Under the pieces are notes generated by a model. It was given only the letters and a program-made list of their open reading frames with translations, ran no database searches and was not told where the DNA came from. Below are positions 1-8,316 of a stretch of 64,000 nucleotides of DNA, in pieces. The position numbers and the translations under genes were made by a program. Source of the stretch: Arthrobacter sp. FW306-07-I (GTDB lineage Bacteria > Actinomycetota > Actinomycetes > Actinomycetales > Micrococcaceae); contig NZ_CP084550.1 of NCBI RefSeq assembly GCF_021800405.1, positions 806,001-870,000 on the forward strand, read 5' to 3'. How positions within the stretch are numbered: the stretch's first letter is position 1; every line of letters begins with the position of its first letter.

Positions 1-1102
1 TGCTGGCGTTTTCCCCCAGAATGCGGCGCCGGCGGTCCTCGGGAAAGCTTTCCGGAATAGACTCATAGGGCGAGTCGTAGTCCCAGTGCGGGTAGTCCGA
101 GGAGAACATGAGACGGTCAGCGAAGCCGGATCCTTCAAACATCCCGAAGACATCCTCGAGCTGGTCCGGACGCTCCGGCTCTTCCAGTGGCTGGGTGCTG
201 AACCAGAAATGCTCCTTCAGATATTCCGATGGTTTCCTCTGCAGGTGGGGAACCTCGTCCCGCAGAGCGTTGTAGGTTGCATCCAGGCGCCAGCTGAAGG
301 GGGCGACCCAGTCCCAGCCCATTTCGAGAACGGCGATCTTGAGTTTGGGGAAGCGGTCGAAGACACCTTCAAAGATGAGGCTGGGAACGAGGGCCAGCGG
401 CAGGACGCCAAATGCGGCGTGGGTTTCGGCGTAGAAGTTCTGGCGGCCTGCTCCGGTGGGCTGGCGGCCCATGCCCGGCACGTGGAAGGACAGCGGGATG
501 TCGTAATGCTCGCAGGCTTCAAAGATCGGCCAGTAACGGTGCTTTCCGAGCGGATCCTGTCCCGAGGGCGACATGAGAACCTGAACGAACTTGTCCCCGT
601 TTTCGCCCTCCTTGCAGCGCTCGATTTCCTTTTCACCCCCGGGGATGTCGCGGGCGACGGTGATGGAGGCCCGGAAGCGGTCGTCCGCCCCGCACCAGGT
701 TTCGGCGAGGGCATTGTTGTAGGCGCGGTACAGGCTGGTCGCCAGCTGGTGCGGCATGTTCGCCCCGCCGTTGGTGATGATGTAGGTCTGGGGACAGGTC
801 AGCACCGCAGCCGTCATGTCGAAGAGGTCCAGTACCTGTTCAACGGCCAGGTGCGGATCGACTCCGACCCGACCGTTCACGTCCACGGCGTCGAGCCTGT
901 GAGTGAATTCGCGCTGTGATGGGTAGACGCCTCCACCCATGGCGCCAAGGCCATACCGGCTGATGTAGTCGCGCCACTGCTGGGGAAGGTGGCGTGCGAC
1001 CTGGGGGTCGGTGGGCAGGGGCATCGGGTGGAAATCCACGTCGATGACGCCGAGCTTGGATCCGCGGGACGTCGCGGGAGTGTTGAGGGTGGTGATCGTC
1101 AT
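1..1102 (-). CDS. Amidohydrolase family 2 protein (5' part, runs off left edge)
   Basis: About the first 367 codons are visible; the 3' end lies outside the window. The translation reads as a COG2159-type metal-dependent hydrolase/decarboxylase: an N-terminal IDVDFHP segment (metal-binding DxH, about residues 20-26), a central FHVPG histidine and a C-terminal SSDYPHWD aspartate. The ATG at 1102 follows an AAGGAAA ribosome site at 6-nt spacing. It lies 36 bp downstream of the MFS gene on the same strand, so the two are probably co-transcribed. Relatives include ACMSD and 6-methylsalicylate or gamma-resorcylate decarboxylases as well as true hydrolases. The substrate cannot be told from sequence; an aromatic or cyclic acid imported by a neighbouring transporter is an inference. 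Confidence 0.85.
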   Translation of the reverse strand, partial: MTITTLNTPATSRGSKLGVIDVDFHPMPLPTDPQVARHLPQQWRDYISRYGLGAMGGGVYPSQREFTHRLDAVDVNGRVGVDPHLAVEQVLDLFDMTAAVLTCPQTYIITNGGANMPHQLATSLYRAYNNALAETWCGADDRFRASITVARDIPGGEKEIERCKEGENGDKFVQVLMSPSGQDPLGKHRYWPIFEACEHYDIPLSFHVPGMGRQPTGAGRQNFYAETHAAFGVLPLALVPSLIFEGVFDRFPKLKIAVLEMGWDWVAPFSWRLDATYNALRDEVPHLQRKPSEYLKEHFWFSTQPLEEPERPDQLEDVFGMFEGSGFADRLMFSSDYPHWDYDSPYESIPESFPEDRRRRILGENAS

Positions 1103-1138
1103 GGTTGTTTCCTTGTTGCGTCAGTCTGCGTTGAGGTC

Positions 1139-2488
1139 TTAGAGCTTGGCTTTGTACGTTTCTTTGGCCATGAGCACACCGATCAGGGAGAGCAGGCTGA
1201 TTGCCGCCGTGAAGCCGACGACCAGCTCGGAGTGGGGCGCGCCTCCGGCCGTTATCAGGAGCGCGGTGCAAATGGCCGGGGCCAGGCCGCCGCCCAATGT
1301 GCCGGCGATCTGGTAACCCATGGAGGACCCTGTGTAACGCAGGTGGGTGGGGAAGAGTTCTCCGAGCCAGGCCGCCAGCGGCGCATAACAAATCGCGTGG
1401 GCGACAGAAATCAGGGAAATGGACCAGTACAGCCCGGGGACGCTGCCGGCGTTCATCTGCGCGAAGAACACCACGCCTGTGACGGCCTGAAGGATCAGGC
1501 CGCTGGCCACGACCTTCTTCCGGCCGATGTAGTCCGACCAGGTGGCGAAAATCGGTTGTCCAATCACACCGACGGCTGCCGCGACGATGGAGGCTGTCAG
1601 CAGATCCGACCGGGAGAAGCCGACCTGCAGGCCGTAGGAAGCAGCAAACGTCAGGTACACGGCACTGACCGCGAACGGGCCGGTAACCAGAAGGACGGTC
1701 ACGATCAGGGTCCGTGGATGTTTGAAGACCTCAGCTAGGGGCGCCTTCTGGCGGCCCGGATCCTGCGACTGTTTCTTTTGCTCAGCCAGGAAGACGGGGC
1801 TCTCGCTCACACCCAGGCGGATCCACAGGCCAATAATCACCAAAACGGCCGAGAACAGGAACGGAATCCGCCATCCCCAGGCCAGGAGCTGCGCTTGGGT
1901 CATGAGTGCGGCGACGGCAGCGAACACTCCGTTGGCAACGAGGATTCCGCCCGTAAGACCAATTTGCGGGAAACTGCTCGAGAACCCGCGGCGCTTGGGT
2001 GAGTGTTCCATCGCCATGAGGACCGCGCCGCCCCATTCACCGCCAGCTGCCACACCCTGAACGAGGCGGAGCAGCAACAGCAGAATGGGTGCCGCGACCC
2101 CGATCTGGGCGTATGTCGGCAACAAACCCATGGCAGCGGTGCAGATGCCCATCGCAACGATCGACAGGACCAGCATCTGCTTCCGGCCAACTCGGTCACC
2201 GAAGTGGCCCCAAATGGCTCCGCCGAGGGGGCGGGCAAAGAATCCGATAGCCAGGGTCGTGAACGCCAGAAACGTCCCGACGAGCGGATCGAATTCTGGA
2301 AAGAACAGGGCGTTAAAGACGATGGCCGATGCGATGCCGAACAGATAGAAGTCGTACCACTCGATCAGAGCGCCGATCAGGCTTGAAACCAGAACGCGTC
2401 GCCGTTCATTGGGGGGAGTAACCGGCAGCTCCGGTTCCAGTTCAACCCGTTCCGCCGGGCTTGAAGTACTCGTCATTGAGTCGTCCAT
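1139..2488 (-). CDS. MFS transporter, metabolite:H+ symporter (MHS) family
   Basis: A 449-residue membrane protein with about 12 hydrophobic segments. It begins with a polar N-terminus followed by the MHS signature GALIEWYDFYLFG (about residues 39-51), then a loop 2-3 motif GHFGDRVGRKQ. MHS members import organic acids, betaines and aromatic acids such as shikimate with protons. The ATG has GGAGG 5 nt upstream. It precedes the amidohydrolase gene by 36 bp, so it probably imports that enzyme's substrate or a precursor. An AT-rich palindrome about 60 bp upstream of the start is a candidate operator. The substrate is unknown. Confidence 0.9.
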   Translation of the reverse strand: MDDSMTSTSSPAERVELEPELPVTPPNERRRVLVSSLIGALIEWYDFYLFGIASAIVFNALFFPEFDPLVGTFLAFTTLAIGFFARPLGGAIWGHFGDRVGRKQMLVLSIVAMGICTAAMGLLPTYAQIGVAAPILLLLLRLVQGVAAGGEWGGAVLMAMEHSPKRRGFSSSFPQIGLTGGILVANGVFAAVAALMTQAQLLAWGWRIPFLFSAVLVIIGLWIRLGVSESPVFLAEQKKQSQDPGRQKAPLAEVFKHPRTLIVTVLLVTGPFAVSAVYLTFAASYGLQVGFSRSDLLTASIVAAAVGVIGQPIFATWSDYIGRKKVVASGLILQAVTGVVFFAQMNAGSVPGLYWSISLISVAHAICYAPLAAWLGELFPTHLRYTGSSMGYQIAGTLGGGLAPAICTALLITAGGAPHSELVVGFTAAISLLSLIGVLMAKETYKAKL

Positions 2489-2546
2489 CTAGGCCTCCGT
2501 GTAAGGACCGGGGCGATTCCCCGTTCTCGAGGACTCTAGCTTTTAT

Positions 2547-2558
2547 ATTTTATAAAAT
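2547..2558. promoter_or_regulatory. AT-rich 12-bp palindrome, candidate operator
   Basis: ATTTTATAAAAT is a perfect palindrome in otherwise GC-rich DNA, about 60 bp upstream of the MFS start. The setting (palindrome upstream of a catabolic operon with a GntR regulator nearby) suggests an operator or an AT-rich promoter element. The assignment to the GntR protein is an inference. Confidence 0.4.
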
Positions 2559-2909
2559 CAAGAGTTTTCGTGACTGACATCACTAACGTAGAGGACGGTT
2601 GAACGCACCGCCCTCCAACCCATCAGAGTATGAGGGGTGGCGTCATCCCTTCGGTCCAGGTGTCTAGACGACCGGAGTCGATGCTCCTTTTGACCCTAGG
2701 GTTCCTGGAACAGCGAACAGGCGGCGTATTCGGCAGTTCTGAGCTGACATGGTCAGGTGAAACCGCCCCAGCCAACGCTCGGGAAATAGTCCTTTCGAAG
2801 GCGCTCCCCGCCAGCGCTAAAGCGCCGATAGTAAATATTCTGTAAATCTGTACCGGCTGGGCCGAGCCGGGAGTAGTTTGTCCGATTGGGTGACTTCCGC
2901 TGTGTAGCC

Positions 2910-2940
2910 GAAGACCCTGCAGGGGGAGTGCAGGGTCTTC
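2910..2940 (-). terminator. Hairpin behind the flavin reductase operon
   Basis: A perfect 11-bp stem (2910-2920 with 2930-2940, core GACCCTGC/GCAGGGTC) and a 9-nt loop lie 17 bp past the stop of the flavin reductase gene. There is no U-run after the stem, as is common in high-GC actinobacterial terminators. Confidence 0.6.
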
Positions 2941-2956
2941 GGGATCGCGGGGTTTG

Positions 2957-3613
2957 TTAGGCGGGTTGGCCGGCGAGGCCGTATGCCTCGTCGTCGGACG
3001 CTTGGGGGATTTTCATCTCGAAGGTCTCTGTGATGGAGGTGTAGTCGTGGTATCCCATTCGGGCCAGGGGCCGGATTTTCGGGATGTCGAGTCGGCCGTC
3101 GGGGGTGAGGACTTCGTCGTTGATGTGGATCCGTTCGACCTGTGCGAAGACGATGTCGATGGTCCCGACGTTGGAGTTGCCAGTCATTCTGTGTGTTGAG
3201 AGGTACTTGCATTCGAAATGAACGGGGCTCTCGGCAACCATGGGTGTGGGGGAGAGCTCGGCGTATCGCTTGCTGATGCCGGCGCGGTCGAACTCGTTTT
3301 CCTCGAAAGGCAGTGCCATGGCACTGATGTTGACGGCCTCACGGAGGTCGTAGGTGGCCATGTTCCAGACGAACCAGCCGGTCTGCTCCGCGTTGAGGAC
3401 GGTGTCTTTCCGCCGCCCGTCCGGGTATTGGTTGGCGGAGAACATGACCATGGGCGGGTCGAAGGTCAGGTTCTGCCACTGGCTGTAAGGGGCCAGGTTT
3501 TCCACGCCGTCCGGGCTGATGCTGGAGAGCCAGCCGATGGGTCGGGGAACGGTGCAGCTCTTGAAGGGCGAGTAGGGGAGGGGGCTGCGCTCGAGCGCGG
3601 GGTCGTATTTCAC
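2957..3613 (-). CDS. Flavin reductase-like FMN-binding split-barrel protein
   Basis: 218 residues resembling the flavin_reduct family (DIM6/NTAB): the N-terminus has the typical PRPIGWLSS-like segment (about residues 24-33) and then a split-barrel with a DPPMVMFS strand. Such proteins bind FMN, reduce flavin for a partner monooxygenase, or act directly as oxidoreductases. The start is GTG at 3613, which overlaps the NCS1 permease stop by 4 bp (GTGA), so the two are translationally coupled. No flavin-dependent monooxygenase is visible in the window; it may lie left of the edge, or this protein may act alone. Its role in the cluster is inferred from context. Confidence 0.8.
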   Translation of the reverse strand: MKYDPALERSPLPYSPFKSCTVPRPIGWLSSISPDGVENLAPYSQWQNLTFDPPMVMFSANQYPDGRRKDTVLNAEQTGWFVWNMATYDLREAVNISAMALPFEENEFDRAGISKRYAELSPTPMVAESPVHFECKYLSTHRMTGNSNVGTIDIVFAQVERIHINDEVLTPDGRLDIPKIRPLARMGYHDYTSITETFEMKIPQASDDEAYGLAGQPA

Positions 3614-5052
3614 AAGGTCTCCTCAGAGGTGATGGTTGCCGTTGCGGGGACAGCGGTCCCATGCGGCTTTCCTGAAATTGATTCAAAGGTCCTGGCGCGG
3701 TTCCGGACGGCGCGGGAGGTGGCGTAGTACAGGCCGCCTGCGACGACGAGGCCAATGAGCCAGGCTACTTCTGCGCCTCCGAGCAGGTTGGCGATGGGGC
3801 CGACGTAGAGCGAGCTGTTCATGAACGGGATTTGGATGAGCACTCCGACGGCGTATGCCAGGAAGGCGCCTTTGTTGAAACGGCCGTATTCGCCGTTTCG
3901 GAGGAAGAGTTGGGCGATGCTGTAGCGCTCCTTGCGGACCCAGTAGTAGTCGACGAGATTGATGGCCGACCAGGGGGTCATGAAGTAGAGCAGGAACAAC
4001 AGAAAGTTAGTGAAGTTGGTCAGGAAGTTGTTGGTGGCCGCCAACGCGATGGCCAGTGAAACGACCGAGATCGCTATGACGTAGAGCGAGCGTTGACGGG
4101 GGCTGACCCGGTCTTGGCCGGTGAGGCTGGTGATGATCGTGGCGAGTGACATGTAGCCGCCGTAGGAGCTGAGGGTGTTGCCGGTGAGCTTGCCCAGGAT
4201 CACGGCGAGCAGGACCAGCGGCCAGATGGCGCCGCCGAGCCCGGCGAGGTAGCCGACCTGGTCGTGACCGAAGGCTTTGCCGCCCAGGGCCGCGGCGAGA
4301 GCGCCCAGGGTCATGGCCAGGGAGCCGCCCAGGACGCTGCCCAGGAAGGTCCAGCCGATCGTGGCGCGCTTGGAGGTGTCCTCGGGTAGATACCTCGAGT
4401 AGTCCGCAATATACGGTCCGAAGGTCAGCTGCCATGAGGCCGAGAGGGAGATGCCCAGGACGAACGCGGCCCCATCGAACGCGTTGGTCTCCACGACTGG
4501 GCCGATGTTCCCGTCGGCGATGATGCGGACGAGGAGGATGACGAACACGACGGCACTCAGGACGGCGGCGATGTGCGAAAACTTGTGGATGTAGCGGTAG
4601 CCGATGATGGCCAGTGTCGCCGACATGAGTGCGAAGACCATGGCGCCCACCTGCGGCGGGACGTGGAGCAGGGTGCCGATCGCCTGGCCGCCAAGGACCA
4701 GGCCCGTGGCGTAGAAGCCGACGTAAATCATCAGGGCCAGGACCAGCGGCAGGATCGCCCCGAAGTAGCCGAATTGCGCCCGGCTCTGGATCATCTGTGG
4801 CACACCGAGTTTGGGGCCCTGGGCGGAGTGCAGGGCGGTGAAAAACCCGCCTACCGCGTTGCCCAGGATGATGGCCGGGATCGACCAGAGAGCGCTGTTG
4901 CCCAAGATGACAAACAGGGCACCTGTTACGACTGCGGTGATGGATGTGTTGGCAGCGAACCATACGAAGAGCAGGCTCCTGGGCTTGCCATGGCGCTCTT
5001 CAGGTGGGATGTAGTCGATGGAACGCCGTTCGACGGTAAGGGTCTTCGCCAT
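3610..5052 (-). CDS. NCS1 family nucleobase/cation symporter (purine-cytosine permease type)
   Basis: 480 residues with about 12 membrane segments. The early region (VWFAANTSITAVVTGAL) and the following GNAVGGFF segment are typical of bacterial NCS1 permeases, which import cytosine, purines, allantoin, hydantoins or pyridine compounds with a cation. I place the start at the ATG at 5052, which has GAGG 6 nt upstream; a TTG four codons earlier is possible. It overlaps the downstream flavin reductase by 4 bp. With the amidohydrolase and flavin reductase, this points to breakdown of a heterocyclic nitrogen compound, but that is inference. Confidence 0.88.
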   Translation of the reverse strand: MAKTLTVERRSIDYIPPEERHGKPRSLLFVWFAANTSITAVVTGALFVILGNSALWSIPAIILGNAVGGFFTALHSAQGPKLGVPQMIQSRAQFGYFGAILPLVLALMIYVGFYATGLVLGGQAIGTLLHVPPQVGAMVFALMSATLAIIGYRYIHKFSHIAAVLSAVVFVILLVRIIADGNIGPVVETNAFDGAAFVLGISLSASWQLTFGPYIADYSRYLPEDTSKRATIGWTFLGSVLGGSLAMTLGALAAALGGKAFGHDQVGYLAGLGGAIWPLVLLAVILGKLTGNTLSSYGGYMSLATIITSLTGQDRVSPRQRSLYVIAISVVSLAIALAATNNFLTNFTNFLLFLLYFMTPWSAINLVDYYWVRKERYSIAQLFLRNGEYGRFNKGAFLAYAVGVLIQIPFMNSSLYVGPIANLLGGAEVAWLIGLVVAGGLYYATSRAVRNRARTFESISGKPHGTAVPATATITSEETL

Positions 5053-5156
5053 TGCAGACCTCAAATCTGTTGAAAGTGGGAAGGGGAGGTGAAGCCAGTC
5101 ACACCAGTATGCGACCGATATACCGGTTGTGCAAGGGGTTCGGCTAAAGTGGGAGC

Positions 5157-5810
5157 ATGATGCAGCAAGGAAAAGCCGCCCAAGCCTACGAGGAGATTGA
5201 ACGCCTCATCGTCTTCCAGGAACTTACTCCCGGCTCACTTGTCTCCGAGGCGGTCCTGATGGAGAAGACCGGCCTGGGCCGGACCCCGGTGCGGGAGGCC
5301 CTGCAGCAGTTGGCCCGGAACCGGCTCGTGGAGATCCACCCCAACAAAGGCGTACTCGTCCCACCCGCCTCGGTAGAAGCCCAGTTAAGGATGCTCGAAC
5401 TCCGGCGGGTACTCGAAGCCCTGGCGGTGCGTCTGGCCTGTGAAGCCGCAACCAGCCTTGAGCGCAACGCAATGCAGGAAATGGTTCAGCTGCTCGAGGC
5501 AGACCGCTTCACGCTCAGGCAGTACCTGGACACAGTCAAGGAAACCCACCAGATGATCGTCGCCGCGAGCCATAACGAATACCTCGCCGACGCCATGGCC
5601 CCCCTCCAAGGACTCTCGCGCCGATTCTGGATCACCCACGTCCGGGACGAACAAGCCGAAGTCAGCCAGGGATCACGCCTACACGCCCAAATCCTCCGCG
5701 CCATCCTCAACAGCGAAACAGAGGACGCCGAAAAAGCAAGCCATGCCCTCAACGACTACCTCGTAGAGTTCGCCTACCGAACTGTGCGCGCACGCGTGGA
5801 AAGCCGCTAG
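5157..5810 (+). CDS. GntR family transcriptional regulator (FadR/FCD subfamily)
   Basis: 217 residues: an N-terminal winged helix-turn-helix (about residues 5-70, with the hallmark GRTPVREALQQLARNRLVE) and a C-terminal all-helical FCD ligand domain (about 75-205). FCD regulators bind small acids or metabolites and usually repress the catabolic genes beside them. The gene is divergent from the NCS1-flavin reductase pair, with 104 bp between starts, so it probably controls that promoter and its own. Two adjacent ATGs (5157 and 5160) follow GGGAG; the second has the better spacing. The effector is unknown. Confidence 0.9.
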   Translation: MMQQGKAAQAYEEIERLIVFQELTPGSLVSEAVLMEKTGLGRTPVREALQQLARNRLVEIHPNKGVLVPPASVEAQLRMLELRRVLEALAVRLACEAATSLERNAMQEMVQLLEADRFTLRQYLDTVKETHQMIVAASHNEYLADAMAPLQGLSRRFWITHVRDEQAEVSQGSRLHAQILRAILNSETEDAEKASHALNDYLVEFAYRTVRARVESR

Positions 5811-5930
5811 CCAGCACCAGCCAGTTCGGGAGCCAGGGGAAAACGCCCACTACCGACACTGGGAAAACAACCCCTCTTGCTGTCACTCCCTCGACTCTTT
5901 TAGAGAGCCGATAAGATAGGTTCCGTCAAC

Positions 5931-6443
5931 CTAGGGAGAAACCGCAGCCACGGCGCCCATGGTGCCAAGCCGGGCCTCGGCGTGCGCCAGCAGCTTGGGA
6001 GACGCAGCCATCAAGACGTCGACACTGCGTTCCAGAGCCGCTACCTGTACCCGCGCACGCGGGAAGTCTCGGGCCACGACAAGTGGCAGGATACGCGCGC
6101 AGTGCTCGGCGATTTCAGTTGCCCCTGCCATGGACGAAGCAGTCTGCAGGCTCAGTACGGCATCAACGGATGCTGCGGGCTCCTCGGCATCCAGAGCGGC
6201 AAGGAGCCGGGCCAGCCGAACCGGTTGCAAACTTAAGAAGTCGCTGAGAAATCGAAGGGCCAGAGCAGGGCCGCCAGTATCGTTGGCGATGTCGCACAGG
6301 CTCTGCAGGTCGAGAATCGGGTTGTCTCCACGGGCGGCCGCCGAAGAAGTGGCCGGTTCAGCCCCCGCTGTTTCCAGCGTCTCCGCGGCCGTAAGCCGTT
6401 GTTCACCATATATGTTGAGGGTGGTTTCCAAACGGATCCTCAT
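5931..6443 (-). CDS. HPt-like domain protein lacking the phospho-accepting histidine
   Basis: 170 residues. The stretch at about 40-125 (DNPILDLQSLCD..., helical, ending ATEIAEHCARI) has the length and spacing of a histidine phosphotransfer four-helix bundle. Where HPt proteins carry an AHxLKSSSAxxGA-like helix, this one reads VLSLQTASSMAGA, so the histidine position is leucine and the following lysine is glutamine. It therefore cannot act as a normal phosphorelay protein through that site. It stands alone, with no kinase or receiver gene nearby. The start is the ATG at 6443. The HPt assignment is from pattern only; the function is unknown. Confidence 0.6.
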   Translation of the reverse strand: MRIRLETTLNIYGEQRLTAAETLETAGAEPATSSAAARGDNPILDLQSLCDIANDTGGPALALRFLSDFLSLQPVRLARLLAALDAEEPAASVDAVLSLQTASSMAGATEIAEHCARILPLVVARDFPRARVQVAALERSVDVLMAASPKLLAHAEARLGTMGAVAAVSP

Positions 6444-6725
6444 GAATCATGAGCGCACGGAACCGACGACAACCCGCTAAGGACCAGGCGCTCTGCTTGA
6501 CCTGACCCGCGACACTCTTCCAGATGAGGATCAAGCGGGTGCTCGCCCCCAATCAAGATTTCCTCAAGATTAATCGCCAGCATATGGGCGGCTCTACTGC
6601 CGCCCGCGAAGCCGGCGTAACTCTCACGGTAACCTTGACGACTTCTCTCACCCAGGATTTTAAAGAGCCGAGAGTGGAGATATGTCCATGTGCTGGCGAG
6701 GGTAGAAGAGGTCCTTCCCAGTTGT

Positions 6726-7064
6726 TCAGGAAAGGCTGTGAATTGCACCTGCCCAGCGCGGACCGGAAACGGCTCGGCGGACCGCCCTAGCGCGGGTGTG
6801 GAAGTCAATCTTGGTGACCTTCAGTGAGTCCCCGGCAGGCGCGGCCGCATCATCGTGGGGTGGACGATCGATTTCATTGAGAGTCGTGCAGGAGTCGGTG
6901 ATCAGGCCCATTCCTGCATACTCGCGAACGGCAGCGATACCTGCCACGGCCTCGGTTTTGGTGTCAAAGGGTTTGGATACTGCCATCACGGTGCCGTCCG
7001 GGGCTGTCAGCCGGAACCTGAAGGCTGATTTTGCGTCCACAAACAGTTCGAACATTCCTGCCAT
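6726..7064 (-). CDS. UPF0339 / YegP-like (DUF1508) protein
   Basis: The N-terminal part (about residues 3-60) matches the YegP fold seen in DUF1508 proteins: FELFVDAKSAFRFRL, then an APDGTVMAVSKPF hairpin and the TKTEAVAGIAAVREYA helix. About 50 further residues at the C-terminus have no family resemblance and may be an eroded tail. I chose the ATG at 7064 because GGAAGGA lies just upstream; an upstream extension of the frame lacks such a site. The family has no firmly established function. There is no operon context. Confidence 0.7.
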   Translation of the reverse strand: MAGMFELFVDAKSAFRFRLTAPDGTVMAVSKPFDTKTEAVAGIAAVREYAGMGLITDSCTTLNEIDRPPHDDAAAPAGDSLKVTKIDFHTRARAVRRAVSGPRWAGAIHSLS

Positions 7065-8216
7065 TGCGATCCTTCCGGTATGCGGGATGTCCGAGGCCGC
7101 GTCATTGCCGCCACTACACGTCGGCATCGTTGCCTCCGCTTTTTAGTGGTATCCCGCTCCAAATTTTCATCAATTCAGCATGCGTTCCCCGAGTCTTTCG
7201 CAGGGATGGCTGCCGGCGCAAGGCTTCACTTGGCATCCAGCGGAAGTGATCCCTTGCTCTCGGTCCCGTCCTCTCGAACTCTCCCCGTAGAGTACAAAAA
7301 GGGACCCTGAGCGTTCCCATGGTCGTCAACAGACGTGACTTCTCTCTCGTGGACATTAAGGCTGACGCGTGGAGGTGGAGCGGATGAAACAATCCTCCCT
7401 GCCAGGAGCGCCCGGCAATCCGGCCTCTCCCGGGAAGCAATCGCACTATGCCTGGGCACCAGCAAGCAAAGCCCATCCACCGCCACTACGGGAAGCGCTA
7501 ACTGCTGAAATAGCATGTGGCTGCGTCGACGCAACAGCCGATGGAGCGCTCTCCTACCTGGCGCCCGTACCTGGCGCCGCAACCTCCATGGCTGACAGTG
7601 GGCGTTTCATCAACTTGCCGCCTTTTGCCAGGTTTCAAGGTGGCCTAGGGGCCCGCGCCGATCGTCATGGGTTTTCGGCGTCGTTCTGATAGGGGATCCC
7701 AGCGCTGGGTATAGGGGCTGGAGTGCAACTTGGGGAACCGTGAGCGGTTCAAAAATTCGTAAGGATATAAGCGACGACGGAGCGCCGAACGAAGTTTTGG
7801 ACCTCGAGCGGCGCGAAGCGCCCTGGTTGCATGGAGGCCCCGCCCAGCGACGATGGACTATCCGAATGACAAGCAACGGCCCATTCTTTCACTTGCTCAC
7901 GGTCATGTGGCCGCATGGCGGCACGCTAAGAATGAGCGTGACAGCATTTCTGATGACGGTATCGCAGAGGATGGCGCCCAAGCCCGATGAGAGGCCCTTC
8001 GTGGAGAAGGACTCCAGCTTCGCCGGGGGGGCTACCTCTGCCCGACCACGGCAACCGGAGATAGTCGAGCACGATGCCACCGACTCACCATTAACTCACC
8101 ATAATCAACGACAAACGACCACTATTCACCGCTTGTCGTGAGCTGCAAAAACCGCTAAATTTCGGGGTTTTTGGACTACTTTCGAGGTCCATTTAGGTAG
8201 CCGGATCGAAAGCGGG
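7065..8216. other. About 1.15 kb without a supportable gene
   Basis: Open frames exist on both strands (for example plus-strand frames near 7369-7689 and 7740-8141), but none has a good ribosome site plus a recognisable fold, and their residue make-up looks random. Features seen are an inverted repeat ACGACAA/TTGTCGT (8108-8114 and 8133-8139) and a hairpin at 8146-8173. The stretch ends at a tRNA 3' fragment. It reads as decayed or non-coding DNA, possibly the edge of an old insertion. Confidence 0.5.
8146..8173. terminator. Terminator-like hairpin next to the tRNA fragment
   Basis: CAAAAACC at 8146-8153 pairs with GGTTTTTG at 8166-8173 around a 12-nt loop. The A and T runs inside the stem make it look like a bidirectional terminator. 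It is about 45 bp left of the tRNA 3' fragment, where attachment-site DNA would be expected. Confidence 0.4.
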
Positions 8217-8246
8217 GGTCGTCGGTTCGAATCCGACAGGGGGCTC
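8217..8246 (+). other. Isolated tRNA 3' end (T-arm and acceptor strand), candidate attachment-site scar
   Basis: The sequence contains a perfect T-arm, stem GTCGG (8221-8225), loop TTCGAAT and stem CCGAC (8233-8237), followed by an acceptor-like AGGGGGC and a T. The 5' half of a tRNA is absent: upstream bases have no D-arm, anticodon arm or matching GCCCCCT strand. Fragments like this arise when an integrating element recombines into a tRNA 3' end. The parent tRNA cannot be identified with certainty; a threonine tRNA is possible. Confidence 0.6.
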
Positions 8247-8316
8247 AATGCAACCTCCGGGTCTAAGCTGGATCCATCCAAATGATCAGCGTGCTGACTA
8301 AAGGAGGATGGGTGAC

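Larger units (their letters stand above)
2489..2956. other. 468-bp gap between the MFS and flavin reductase genes
   Basis: Both flanking genes read leftward. The gap holds the presumed promoter and AT palindrome of the MFS gene near 2541-2570 and the hairpin behind the flavin reductase gene at 2910-2940. A short open frame on the plus strand near 2630-2845 has no ribosome site or family resemblance. I see nothing else. Confidence 0.6.

Noticed and set aside
6440..6808. Minus-strand open frame between the HPt-like and UPF0339 genes
   Set aside because: It overlaps both neighbours, has no ribosome site and no recognisable domain.
7369..8141. Two plus-strand open frames in the gap (near 7369-7689 and 7740-8141)
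   Set aside because: No ribosome site with a believable protein; residue composition looks random and neither resembles an integrase or phage gene.
8190..8247. A complete tRNA gene
   Set aside because: Only the T-arm and 3' acceptor strand are present; no D-arm, anticodon arm or matching 5' acceptor strand upstream.
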